Shown here in pieces: positions 10,124-20,995 of a DNA stretch of 42,253 bases; position 1 is the stretch's first letter; the number at the start of each line of letters is the position of its first letter. The stretch is from Parachlorella kessleri (lineage: Eukaryota; Chlorophyta; Trebouxiophyceae; Chlorellales; Chlorellaceae), in contig BBXU01000491.1 of assembly GCA_001598975.1 (NCBI GenBank), positions 1 through 42,253 of the forward strand. Direction: 5' to 3'. The notes beneath the pieces are model-generated. The model worked only from the letters and a program-made list of their open reading frames with translations. It did not search any database and was not told where the DNA came from. A program made the position numbers and the translations under genes.

Positions 10124-13100
10124 TCAGAACTCGTCATCCTCAAACTCATCCCCCAGCTCCAGCGCCAAGTCGGGGTGCATCCCACCCCGGGGCCGCTGAG
10201 GCTGGGCCTGGCCGGGCGCTGAGATGCCCATCGCCTTCAGCCCAGTCAGTACCCCGGACTCCATACTGCCCCCCGAGGGGCCGGCATGGGCCCCACCTGC
10301 AACCAGGGCTTGATGCCACAGCGTTACCACACCTTCCAGGATGCCTGGCCGACTGAACCTTCGGGCAACCCCACGGCAACAATGCAAACTTGGGCTGTCA
10401 AATCCAGAGTCTAAGGCTTGCCAGGGACTCTTCTGCCTCGTCATAATCCTACGGGCTCAGCCCCCATCTTGTTCTGCTGTGCTGGCGCCTTTCGTGCTGC
10501 AGCGCAGCCGTACGCTTTGGGGGCCAGTAGGCGGCCTGCGTTTCAGACGCTGTCCTTCCAAGGCAAGCAGCAGGTGCAGCATCCATCACACCCATGGTCG
10601 GCCAAGTAAGTCACCTGGCTCCAGGTGACCGGGTGTACCCACAGCCGCGACGGTGCCTTGCCGATGTTGGAGGCCATTATGCAGACCCCAGCTCTGTGCG
10701 CCAGCCGTGGACCGCATGTACTGCAGCAGCAGCAGCAGCATGTGTGTGTGCGTGTGTGTGTGATCACGCAGGCCTGTGGTCGGCTTGGGGGGGGTGGTAG
10801 ACTTCTGACAGCAGGTGGTGTCGCTGCTCTCGCTCACATTGAGGGTAGCATGAGCTGCATACACCCAATCCAAGTCACACACGTGAGGCGACCTTTCTGT
10901 GTGCCAGTCAACAACAGGCACGGCAGCCGGCTGTGCGTCAATCGCCCGACAGGGCCCTACCCACCATGAGCTCGTCCTCAAGCACGGAGTCGCTGCCTCC
11001 TAGCTGAGCATCCTGCAACACCAACAAGTCTGGAATGCTAGGCATGGGGTTCGTATGCTAGTGGACATAAACGTGAGAATTGCAAGCAGCGGGCAGTGAT
11101 GCAAGCCAGCTGGCTAGAATGGACAAGGTAAACCACATGGCAGTTTGTCAAGGCTGGCAACAAAGACGCATGCTACGCCAGCTGGCTGGGCTTGCGAAGT
11201 TGCCCCCCCATAGGGACGTAGTCAGTTGGATTCAGGGTCGTAGCCCCAGCCTGCGTCCCTTGAAGCGCGGCGGTACTCACAATGTAGCGATCGTCTACGG
11301 AATTGCCCTCGTACTGCTCCTACGTGCACAGTAGTGTAGATTGGGCACCACAAGAGGCAAGCACTTACGGGCAGCACTGAAATTGCAGCAAGGAAAGCTT
11401 AAGTGCCAGTCCTGATGCAGCTTGCCAAATGCCAACTCAGCTTGGTCTACCCTAACAGTTGCTCGGCCAAAAAGATGCAGACGCACCAGAAACCTAAACC
11501 TCCATGAAGTGCTGTTTAAACCTTGCTGTCACATGCATCCTAACCTACATGTCCATGACTGTCACGGCACACCTCCATAACTTCCACAGATCTAGCTGTG
11601 TCCATTTGCACACAGGCCACCGCAAAAGACCCACAGGTATACAAAGAGAGTGGGCGAGACTCCCAGTTGAATGCAACAGCACAACATGGCACATGCCAGG
11701 CCTTTCCTCTCTCGCGGACCCACCTCGTACTCCTGCATGCGGATATCTGGCTTGGCTTGCTCCTGCACAACCATATCAAGTTTGCCATCAGTATATCAGG
11801 CAAGGTGCAGGGAAGGGCAAGGCCTAAGTCATCCCTCACACCGGCCACCCATCTCAGCGCTTGAAAAGTATAAGGATGTGCTAAGCAACCCCGTGCGCAG
11901 ATCATCCGTGTGCACCCGTTGGTCACACCACAGCGCAAGCCTCGACAGAGGGCCCAGTTGCAGGTGCCACCCGCAGTCTGCGGCATGGGTTGGCGGCTGC
12001 ACCCAGTGCGCGCTTGCCGCCAGCATCACCTACCGCTTGCTGCCCGTCAAGCGTGCATGCTGCGATGATGATGTCCCTGATCTTTTCCTCCTCCTTGGCC
12101 ACCGCTTCCTGGGACTGCGGCTGGTCACGCATGAAGTGGTCTCCACCCTGAACAGCAGGCACACGTCAGGCCGGAGACTTTCCTGCTGAAGTTGCTGACG
12201 CAGCCAGCGGCCTGCAGCCTTGCAGGAGGCCTGGCTACCGCAGCGGCACCTGCAGCTGTCTTGCTCAACGGGAAAGACCTGCAGATGGGCGGTTGTTCGA
12301 AAGATACGGCTGAGGTGGCGGGCAGGCAGGCGCACAGGCAAAAAAGTTGGCACGCCAAGTCCACCACCAGCAGCAGTGCAGGAGCTGGGCCCACATGCAG
12401 CTCCTCCGGCAGGTTCTTGAGGAACCAGGGGTGCTGCTGGATCTGCTGCAGCGTGATGCGCTTGGCGGGGTCTGCCTGGAAGATGCGGCCCAGCAGGTCC
12501 AGGCACTCCCGCGACAGCCGCACATCGTAGGGCACACTATACTTAACGTCCACAATGCGCTGCGGGCAAAGGCCAAGGCAGGAACGTGAAAACAGGCAGT
12601 GAGGAGCCCTTGCCCAGGCCTGGCAACCTGCGCGGATCTCTCTCCGTACATGCATTCGCAACAACCACATCGTGCTGCATGGATGGCCCACATACTGCAT
12701 GGATGGCTTACGCATTGGCAGCAGGGTGTCATGGGGCAAACAGCCGCAGCGGCAGGCAGGAGCATAATATGCGGCGGCTGCTTAACCAAAAGCCTTGTCG
12801 GCACCCGTCGCAGCGCTTTATGCGGACCGATGATTGGAACACATGCATCTGTGCAGCTAGGGGCCTAGATGTCAACCAGTCTGACTGAGTTGGGCTTGCC
12901 AGCAGCCCCAGAGGCACTGTCTCCACTACCATAATGCCGACACACCGCACCTTTATTGTCTTGTTGAAATTGCGGGGGTCTTCAGAGTCCTCAAAGGGGT
13001 ACTGGCCCACCAGCATTACGTACAGGGTCACCCCGCAGCTCCACACATCCGCGATCTTGCCGTCATACTGCTTGCGTGAGAACACCTCTGGTGCGATGTA

Positions 13101-15260
13101 GGCGGGCGTGCCCACCGTGGACTTGGGCTGCGAGTCAATGTCAGCCGCCTGCAATGCAGGCACGAATAAGACTCCCATCGGGTGGCAGCCACCAGTCAAG
13201 CGCTCGGTGGGTGGCGGCAGTCAGCATGCTCGTCCTGCTGCAGTGACAGAAAGAGGCTAGCTGGTGTCACAGACTGGCGTACGCTTGCTGCTTGCACCCA
13301 GCAGCGCGCCTCCCTCCCTTCCAACAGCGTGTAGTCCCTCATGGGCGGCAGAGCGCAGCCAGCAGCACCCACGCGCCTTGGAGTATCCAAAGTCGCAGAT
13401 CTTGAGGCGCGGCCTGCTGGACATCAGCGTTGCCAGGTTGAAGGCCGCGGTCTCGGGGATGGGCTTGTCCAGCAGCGAGTTCTCCAGCTTGAGGTCACGG
13501 TGGCACACGCCCTGCATAGCATGGGGTGTGGTTAGGAGGGTCACTGCAGGCGCTCACGCAGTCTATTATACAGCTGACAGCTGCACTGGCCAGGAGCCCG
13601 TGCCGCGGCTGGCCCATGCGCGCAGCAGCAGCATCCTGGCAGCACGCCTGCCAGCTCAAGCAGGGCACACCCTGCCTGCTGGAATCGCCCGCCAGCTGAG
13701 CCTGCAGCAGCATTAAGATCTTGAGCTTTCTCCTCCAACGGTGGCAAAGCTGCCGGGCGGGCGGGTGCGACTCACATTGCTGTGGCACCAGGCGACGCCG
13801 GAGATGAGCTGCTGGAAGAAGTATCGCGCCACATCCTCAGGGAACCTGCCGGCCGTGGCGATGCGGTCAAACAACTCCCCGCCCGCCGCAAACTCCATGG
13901 CAATGCCCAGGTGGGTAGGCGTCAGGAACACCTGCGTACAGCACGGAGGCAGCGGGGTTGCTCTGCCGCCGGAGGGAAGCCTGCAGCAGCGCAGCCAAGG
14001 ATGGCTCCCTGGCTACACCTGGGAGGGGCACCACAACACCGGGTTGCTGGTGTGCAGTCCAGGCTTCAGCAGGCGGGCCGCCGGGCGACTCCAACAGCAT
14101 GGAGCACACACTCTTGAGTCAACAGTGCAGCCAGAGGAGGGGATACAAGAAATACAAGGCAAACGAATGGTAGCTGAGTGTCAAGTCGCAGCATGGCCGA
14201 TGCTCGACTCCCTATTTTGCAGGCATGCTCTCCTGTCGGCTGGCAGGCAGGCACCCTTCCTACCTCCTTGAAAGTAACGACGCTTGGATGGTTGGAGAGC
14301 AGCCTGTGAGCGAGGCAGCACCAGCGCGTTAGGTGCAGCAAGGAGCTGAGTATGGCTCGGTGACCGAGCACTTTACTCAGTAACCGAGCCTCGAGGGTTG
14401 TAGGGTTGACAAACCGGCACCAGAAGACATTTCCAGTGGGTCGAGTGCTGTTTCGGATGGTCCATCCCTCCCAGCCGCCTAATGGCCTTTCCTTGGGCCT
14501 ACAGGGCTGCGGAACCAGGCGCGCCACGGCATAGCACGCCATCTCCCCGTGGTCAGCAGGTCTCGGCCGCAGATCTATGGCGAGGGTTTTCCCTCCTTCA
14601 ACACTGAGCCGCTGACCAGCGGACACTCTGGTCCACTCAGCAGGGTTTGCAGGCCCAGTAAAGGGTTGGGTTTGACATGTCCTTATCATACCAGCAGCCC
14701 TCTCTGTCACCAGCACCGCCATTGACAGGGGTCCCATGATGCCCCCTCCCTGCCATTGCCCGACCCCAACCCTGTCTGACGATCCCCGCCCTAGCAAGCC
14801 CGAGTGTGGCCACCAAACTGCCAGCGTGCCACAATCCTTCGCACCTATGGTTTAAAATTTCTCGCTCTACGTACGCTACTGTGTCGTAAATCTGCAGAGC
14901 AGCAGGGAAGCCAGCTGTACATCCAGCCCAGCAACCAGAAACACTCACCATATTCCACTTGAGCACCACCTAACTATTTGGCTGCAGGGGTGCACAGTGA
15001 GGCAACCGGACCATGGTACTCTACAGGTCTTGGTACTAACCTGGCGGCCCCTTTTTAGAAACTTGACGGCCACAAGCTCTCCTGTCTCCTCGTTTCTAAA
15101 GAGCTTAGTGATACCTGCACACACCCCATCCCAGTCAGGTCCTGGTCGCTTAGCAGAACCCCTGCTTAACGCCAAGACGGGTCCCAGCGCGCTGCTCACC
15201 AAAGTTGCCACTGCCAAGCTGCCGGACCAGCACATGGCCCTTGTAAACCGTGCTTTCCAT
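10124..15260 (-). CDS. SnRK2-type Ser/Thr protein kinase C, long-tailed
   Basis: Third SnRK2 paralogue, about 428 aa in 13 exons: 15260-15200, 15114-15041, 14891-14845, 14303-14264, 13931-13776, 13511-13377, 13148-12951, 12559-12395, 12147-12034, 11762-11724, 11313-11281, 11012-10961 and 10296-10124. Motifs are GSGNFG, ATP lysine 38, HRDLKLEN (D132), DFG (D166), and [16 protein letters not shown] with Ser181. About 14 extra residues (rich in P, A, T and S) lie between the catalytic loop and DFG. After the kinase domain come a helix rich in E and K ([16 protein letters not shown]) and four further small exons ending in the acidic DEFEDDEF, making the tail much longer than in A and B. The intron after the DFG exon starts with GC. 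The penultimate exon has two donor sites 4 nt apart; only the 10961 site reads into the acidic end. Confidence 0.88.
10717..10766. repeat. CAG and TG microsatellites in an intron of SnRK2-C
   Basis: A run of about six CAG units is followed by TGTGTGTG(C)GTGTGTGTGTG. The tract lies in the last intron of SnRK2-C (10297-10960), so it is non-coding. Confidence 0.8.
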
Positions 15261-15471
15261 GGGCTACAGCGCCTTTAGGTGATCGCTTGCCACACCCAAG
15301 GCTGCCCCAATGGCTCGCCAGCCCAGAGCTGTCGATGGCTCACGATACAGTGAGAGCACAACCAATCCCAGTCCCTTCCTGTCGAGCATGTAATAAACAT
15401 CTCCGGGCATCCGCTGGTGACGTGGACGAGATTCCCTGCACTACATCGCTGAAAGGCAGGGGAATTGATGA

Positions 15472-15545
15472 CGGAGGCAGGCAATGCGACAGAGGAAATG
15501 TAGGGGTGACCGGTACTGACAGGACTGAATGCAGTCATGCTCTGT
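15472..15545 (+). repeat. Dispersed GGGTGGCAGG repeat, degenerate copy 2
   Basis: A weakened core (GGAGGCAGGCAATGCGA at about 15473-15489) is followed, at the expected spacing, by the better conserved right part GTACTGACAGGACTGAATGCAG. It is the first unit of the cluster. Confidence 0.55.
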
Positions 15546-15679
15546 TTGATATGCTCGTCCAAGGGGTCGCCACTGGCAGACTGGTGGTGATAATCCGTCA
15601 ACCTGCTGGCGTTCCTGCAAAGTTCTCAAAGCAAGCTTCTTCTTCAATTCCATTCTAAACAACGCAAGCCCTTGTATTT

Positions 15680-15755
15680 GGTGAAGGTGGCAGGCAGTGC
15701 GGAATTGAGGGGAGATATGGGCACAATGGACTGACAGGGCTATACGCAGTAACCT
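15680..15755 (+). repeat. Dispersed GGGTGGCAGG repeat, copy 3
   Basis: The core AGGTGGCAGGCAGTGCGG at 15685-15702 is followed by GGACTGACAGGGCTATACGCAG. It sits directly before copy 4. Confidence 0.65.
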
Positions 15756-15805
15756 GTAAGGGTGGCAGGTAGTGCGAATAGATAGTGAGTACTGACAGGG
15801 ATGTT
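15756..15805 (+). repeat. Dispersed GGGTGGCAGG repeat, copy 4
   Basis: A perfect 18-nt core lies at 15760-15777, followed by a shortened right part (GTGAGTACTGACAGGG). The next recognisable unit begins about 60 bp further on. Confidence 0.7.
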
Positions 15806-15861
15806 ATTAAATCAGGGTAGCTGGTCTTGCAAACAGAGTTCAAGGCGAAGTGTAGTGACTG

Positions 15862-15945
15862 TCATTAGTATGGGTGGCAGGTAGTGGGAACAGGGAGTGA
15901 GAGACGAGCTGACTGACAAGGCCGGATGCAGAATGTGCCCGACCC
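15862..15945 (+). repeat. Dispersed GGGTGGCAGG repeat, copy 5
   Basis: The core at 15872-15889 differs by one base (GTAGTGGGA). It is followed by ACAGGGAGTGAGAGACGAG, as in copy 1, and then by CTGACTGACAAGGCCGGATG, the shared right part. Confidence 0.72.
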
Positions 15946-15984
15946 TTGCCCGAGTTTTGATTCAGTACTTCCCTCCCCGAGATG

Positions 15985-16110
15985 TTATTAGCATCGGGTG
16001 GCATAGCAACGGGTGGCAGAAAGTGCGAGGAGGGAGTGAGAGTTGAGCTGTACGAACAGGACTGGATGCACAAATGTTGTGCTCTGTGTCTTGCCTGAAA
16101 GGATTCCAGC
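15985..16110 (+). repeat. Dispersed GGGTGGCAGG repeat, copy 6
   Basis: The core GGGTGGCAGAAAGTGCGA at 16011-16028 is followed by GGAGGGAGTGAGAG and ACAGGACTGGATGCA. It then has GTGCTCTGTGTCTTGCCTGA, a right end shared with the copy at 36.19 kb. A partial GGGTGGCA lies just to its left at about 15996. Confidence 0.7.
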
Positions 16111-16517
16111 TGCCATCGGAAAGGGAGCTTCGTATGTGCCTCTTACCCAAAGGAAGGTAAGTATACAGGGCGCAGAAAGGGGTATTAGGTGTGGATGAAT
16201 ACTGACAGGGCTGGGGGGAGTGATGCTTTGCCATGTCCAGTATATAATACTCACTGCTTGCCTACGACTGCTCAGCAACCAGTACAAGGCTCGTAATCGT
16301 AAGAACCATGCCCACTTACACTAGTTCCCAATCAACCCCCAATGAACGGCAAGCATTACAGCAACAATAAAACCTCCACGACAAAACGGGATGGAAACAA
16401 GCAAGAGCCCCACAAACCAAGACCAGACAAACATACCACAAAAGCGCAATGTGCAGTACGAGACAGCCACAGAGAGACACAAGAGCCCCGGAATTGTGAA
16501 CGAAAGGGCACCGCCGG

Positions 16518-19500
16518 TCAGAAAGAGGCCAGCAGTCGCTCTACAGCCGCATGGACGTTGCCTCCAGTGGCTACCAGCGCTCTGATGTTTGCCTCCCTGC
16601 AGTGCAGCCAGGCCTCCTTGATCAGACGTCTCACACGACCAACCATTCTCTGCACAGAGCTCATACCAACGGCAAGGGCCAGCGAAGACTGAGCATGGGG
16701 CTTGGAATACACAGAAAGTAGAGGTCCAGCCAGCATAGATGCACCCACGGATAGCCTCGCTGGCAGCCAGCCCACCTGTCAAAGAAGCCCATGTCCTGCA
16801 GCTGTGTCAGCTGGGTGGCATAGGCGGTCTCAGGGTCCACAGGCGGCTGTGGCGCGGGGAAGCCACCCAGCCCGCCGCCCATGCCGCCAAACGCGTTCAG
16901 CAAGGCGCCCATGTCCATGCCCCCGGGCACACCAGGGTTGCCGCCCCCAGTCCCTGCCGCACCCACACCGCCGCCTGCACAAACTTAGGAACTTCATAGC
17001 TCACATGCCCGGACCAATCAAGCTGCCTACGTAGCAAGCTATGCACCCAGGCCCTTGGTCCCAGATTCATGCACGTCGCCCGCCTCCCCGGGTGCTCCAA
17101 CAGTGCCCCCAGGCCCCTCCTGCTTTGCCTGCTGTGCACTGCAGTAGAATTAGAGTGACTGCACGTAACAGTGTTAGGTGCAAGACACAGCGTGGTAGGA
17201 AATCAGCTGTATCCCACTTGCACAGCAGGGAGGAGCGTAATGTATGCCGCTACCCCCACGCGTCCTGCTAACCTGGTGCACCTGCGAGCGGCCCCAACGA
17301 GCCTCCCAAGCTGCCCTGGAGCTGCTGCGTGGCCTGCGCAATCTGCTGCATGGCCTGGATGTTGGCAGGGTTGAGCAGGCTGCGCATGAGGTCCGGGTTG
17401 GACAGCATGCCGCGCATAGCAGGGTTGGCGTTCAGCATGCTGCAACAGGGGGCAGGGCAACGCACAAGGGTGTGGAGCAGGGTTGAGCCTTCACGCGCCA
17501 AAAAGCCTGTCTGCAGGGGGGAGGGTTTCAGTACTGGACCCCTTGCTAGGTGGCGCTGGACCCCTTGCTGCTCATGGGTACTCCTCTGCCACACGCCAAG
17601 AATGCCAAGCCACTGGGTCTCACACAACTTCACAGCCTCCCTCGCGAAGCCCAAACAAGTCCTCAGGCCCCCACAATATTGTCTTGTGTTTTGTGTACAC
17701 CGCCCACCAACTCCAGGGCAAGTCCAACTACTTGAACCCTCCCCCTTTGCACACCTGCGCATGGCTGGGTCTGCTTCCATCATAGCCATCATCTGCTGCA
17801 CACCCTCCGGCCGCGACAGCATCTCCTGCACAACCACAGCCACCAACAGATGTCCAGTAACATTGCAAGATGACTATGACCAGAACATGGTACTTTCTTA
17901 AGACAGCCTACCCGGGCATCATTAAGATGCGTTATAAAGACCATACTAGCAGCATGAGTGCCACACAGTCAGGTATATCCCTAAGCCTTCCTGCCCTCCT
18001 CAGAACACCACCCCAGCAGCAACTGGCGTGCCATTACCATCTTTGGCTCCCGCTCCACCCGGCAAGACTACCCAGGGTTGCTATCTTCACCCAACCTGCA
18101 GCCAAACAGCCCCCAAGAGCTGCTGCAATAATCCCCGTCGGACCCCAGCACACCACAAGTACCGCCTACCTGCATCTGCTGCTGCATCACCGACTGTATC
18201 TGCGGGTCCGCCATCAGCTGCTGCATCGCAGGGTTGTTCATGAGGGACGACATGCCCCCCACCCCGCCGCCAGCCCCCCCAAGCCCGGCTAAGAAGGGGT
18301 TGGCGGCCGCTCCTGCCCCTCCCCCTGCACCACCACCACCGGCAGTGCCTGCTGCAGGGGCAGCGCCTCCCGCCGCCGCTGGTGCCCAGGGGTTGGGCAG
18401 GGGCGCATCGTTGGGGGCGCCACTGCTGCCGTTGCCGGCTGCTGCGGGACCGCCGCCGCTGGCACCGGCTGGGCCCCCTGGCGGCTGGAACAACGCAGCA
18501 AAGGGGTTGGCGGCCGTGTTGGCTGTGGCCGCCTCCTGGCTGGCATTGAACAGCGGCTCCTGCAGGCGCGGCACTGGGTAGCAGCGCTGTCACGTGTTCT
18601 CAAATGAACGTGCACGCCTGTTGCCTTAGTGTTGCTGCCTTTCACCATGCTGTGCCTGGGGATCTGCAGAAGAAAGTATGACTTACCGCGCAGCAGAAGC
18701 TAAACTACAATCACGCTAGAGCTGGAACCACTGGCACGCGGCAGCCAAGACACGGCAGGGACCCATCCCCACCTGCCTACCTGTATCTGCTCATGCACTT
18801 GCCGCAGGGCATTGAAACCGCCTGGCATGCTCTCCAGGTTGCTCATAGCGCGGTCCATGTTGCGCGTCATTTCCCTCATCAGGCCCTGCACCCACGAGAG
18901 GCACGGTACCCAGAAATCAGCTTGCACAGACCATGTAAACACAAGATATCCTACGGGCCACATCGGATGATGGACACCCTACTACCCCTCCCCTAAGGGG
19001 TCTGCTTATGTGCCAAAGCTCATAGGACGCTCGGGAACACAGGGCTAAATTTGTAAACTAGCCCCCACTCTCAAGTGCACATGGCAACTTACCACCATAG
19101 CTCCGTAAGGACCACTCACCGGGTTCTGCATGACTCGAATCATCTCTTGGATTGTTTGGGGGTCATTGAGGATGTGTGCCAGCTGGGGGTTCTGCAACGC
19201 AGCAGGACGCGACAACATTACACCTAAGATCAGCCCAAGTCAAGGCGCTTGCCGCTTGGCTGGCGGAGCATAATACGACCTGCCTTGCCGGCTCATAAAG
19301 CAAGCAAGCCCATGTCACACTACGGCCTTTCATGGCCAGTTTACAAGCCTCCACGGCACGCATGCACCTTGTTCTCTGTGTTACACAGCACCACACCCAC
19401 CGCCTCCGTCATCTGTCGGATCATGGGGTTGCTCTGCAGCATGGTCCGCATGAGGTCCGGGTTGCTCATCATGGCTTGCATCATTGGATTGTTCAGCATC

Positions 19501-20459
19501 TGCCGCATCATCTCCTCTTGCTGCGAGGGCGTCCCACCCAGACCCAGCGCGCCCTGCAGTCAGGAATGTAGTATGTTGGAACCGAGTATTGCAAACTCCT
19601 GACAACCGCTTACCGCAGGCCACAGCGACACGCTATCTGTGATAATACAGATGCCTTGTCAGGCCGGACACTTGGTGCCCTACACCCGCTGATGCCTGCA
19701 ATACCTCAGTAGGGAAGAGGTGAGTCAGGCTTAGCGAGCCTAGCGTACGCATGCAATACATTCTAGCTGCACCCAGCGCCACCACCCTTGCCCACAAACT
19801 CACCAGGCCTGGTATGCCGCCGGCAGCGGCTGCGGCGGCAATGCCCGTGGTAGCCGCAGCCGGCACTGTGTTGCTGGTGCCGCCTCCGCTGCTGCACGCA
19901 GGTCGACGCATACAGGTTCAATAGACAGGTTTAAATAAAAACGCGAGCAAGGCCCTCCAAGGCTGCAGAGAAGTTACAGCCGCAGGCTTGACCAAGCAGG
20001 GCACTGCGTCTGGAACGCACCTCGAGCCAGCTGGGGCCTGAGGCCTGCCCTTCACCATGTGTACTACGTGATCGTTCGCCACCCCTGCAGCCAGCAGGTC
20101 CCCACTGGTGAATCTGGACAGGGAGCTTAGCAACCTGCTGGAAGCGTCTATGCCACCCCCGTCCGCCGCTAGCCTGCAGCGCTCACCATAGCTCTCCAAC
20201 GTCTGAGCGTCTTTGAGGACCTGGCCTGCAGCATGGGAACGCGACAAAAGAGATCAGGACACGCAGGAGGAAGCCAGCATGACCACCGCCCCACAAGCCT
20301 CCCACCTTTGTAAATGAGCCGAATTTGATCAGCAGGGACATCGCATTGCTTGGACACCTCCTCCTTGAATTCGCCGATGGTCAGCGTCTGGGACGCCTTC
20401 ACCTCAAACGTGTTACCACCGCTGGTGGGCTTAACCTTAACGTTGATCTCTGTAGCCAT
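16518..20459 (-). CDS. DSK2: Ubiquilin / DSK2-type ubiquitin shuttle
   Basis: Carries ubiquitinated clients to the proteasome in the cytosol. Twelve exons, all in phase, give 526 aa: 20459-20306, 20225-20187, 20084-20021, 19891-19804, 19553-19401, 19191-19120, 18885-18781, 18559-18170, 17825-17755, 17439-17273, 16974-16776 and 16596-16518. An N-terminal ubiquitin-like domain (about 1-85) includes [20 protein letters not shown] and [11 protein letters not shown]1-type regions follow, rich in M, N, P and Q ([43 protein letters not shown]). A Gly/Ala/Pro-rich linker sits at about 245-330. A C-terminal UBA domain (about 483-524) is split by the last intron inside [13 protein letters not shown] and ends [10 protein letters not shown]. 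The order UBL, STI1, UBA and the length fit the family. A TGTAA signal lies 158 nt past the stop. Confidence 0.95.
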
Positions 20460-20995
20460 CGTGCAACTCGGAACTGTGGCTGCGCAACAAAGTTGCATGG
20501 ACTTGACCACGATGCAGGAACCTTGGATGCTGTACTGCCCTGGCCAGAGTACCCGGTGCTGCTTGGGCAACCCCAACGTCAGACCCCATTTGGCATTTGA
20601 GCCAGCATGTAGGCGTAGCAATTGCTGACAGACAGAGATTTAGCTCCGTACACTCTGTCCAGGCTGACAGCATCATTGTTTGGGGAAGCCAGCCCAGGAG
20701 GGCTCCCGGCCGGCTAGGTGCCACTGCCCTGCCTCCCAGCGTACGGTGAACTCGTCATGAGCCAATTGAATGGCATGGTTCCCACTGACTGGCGGTGCAT
20801 CCTCCTCACCATAAAGAACGCATGTGTCTGAGGTTACCCTGTGCCTCTGCCTGCCACAGGCACACAGCCTTCCCTTTGCAAAAGAAATACGTAGCGGCAG
20901 TTACATGCGCTGCTATTTCCTACTCGTGTGTCCGATGCCATGCGCTGCCGCTGCCGCCCGCACCACTCGCTCCCACAGCCCGCTAGCCGCAAAGC
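20460..20995. other. Short gap: ubiquilin promoter and eL24 3' flank
   Basis: About 0.54 kb separates the ubiquilin start codon from the eL24 stop; both genes are on the minus strand. A TTACA at 20901-20905 (TGTAA in the sense of eL24) lies 91 nt past the eL24 stop and is a good polyadenylation signal. Nothing else is recognised. Confidence 0.6.

Larger units (their letters stand above)
15261..16517. other. Intergenic region between SnRK2-C and ubiquilin, repeat-rich
   Basis: About 1.26 kb holds the promoter side of SnRK2-C and the 3' flank of the ubiquilin gene. It contains a cluster of five or six copies of the dispersed GGGTGGCAGG repeat (about 15470-16230). A TTACA at 16356-16360 (TGTAA on the minus strand) is a good polyadenylation signal for ubiquilin, 158 nt past its stop. 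No protein gene is recognised. Confidence 0.6.

Noticed and set aside
14066..14797. 243-codon open frame on the minus strand
   Set aside because: It spans an exon and introns of SnRK2-C; only the short [13 protein letters not shown] part is coding, in line with the splice signals.
15470..16230. CRISPR array
   Set aside because: Units are degenerate and spacing is irregular, with conserved sequence extending well beyond the core; the genome is eukaryotic.
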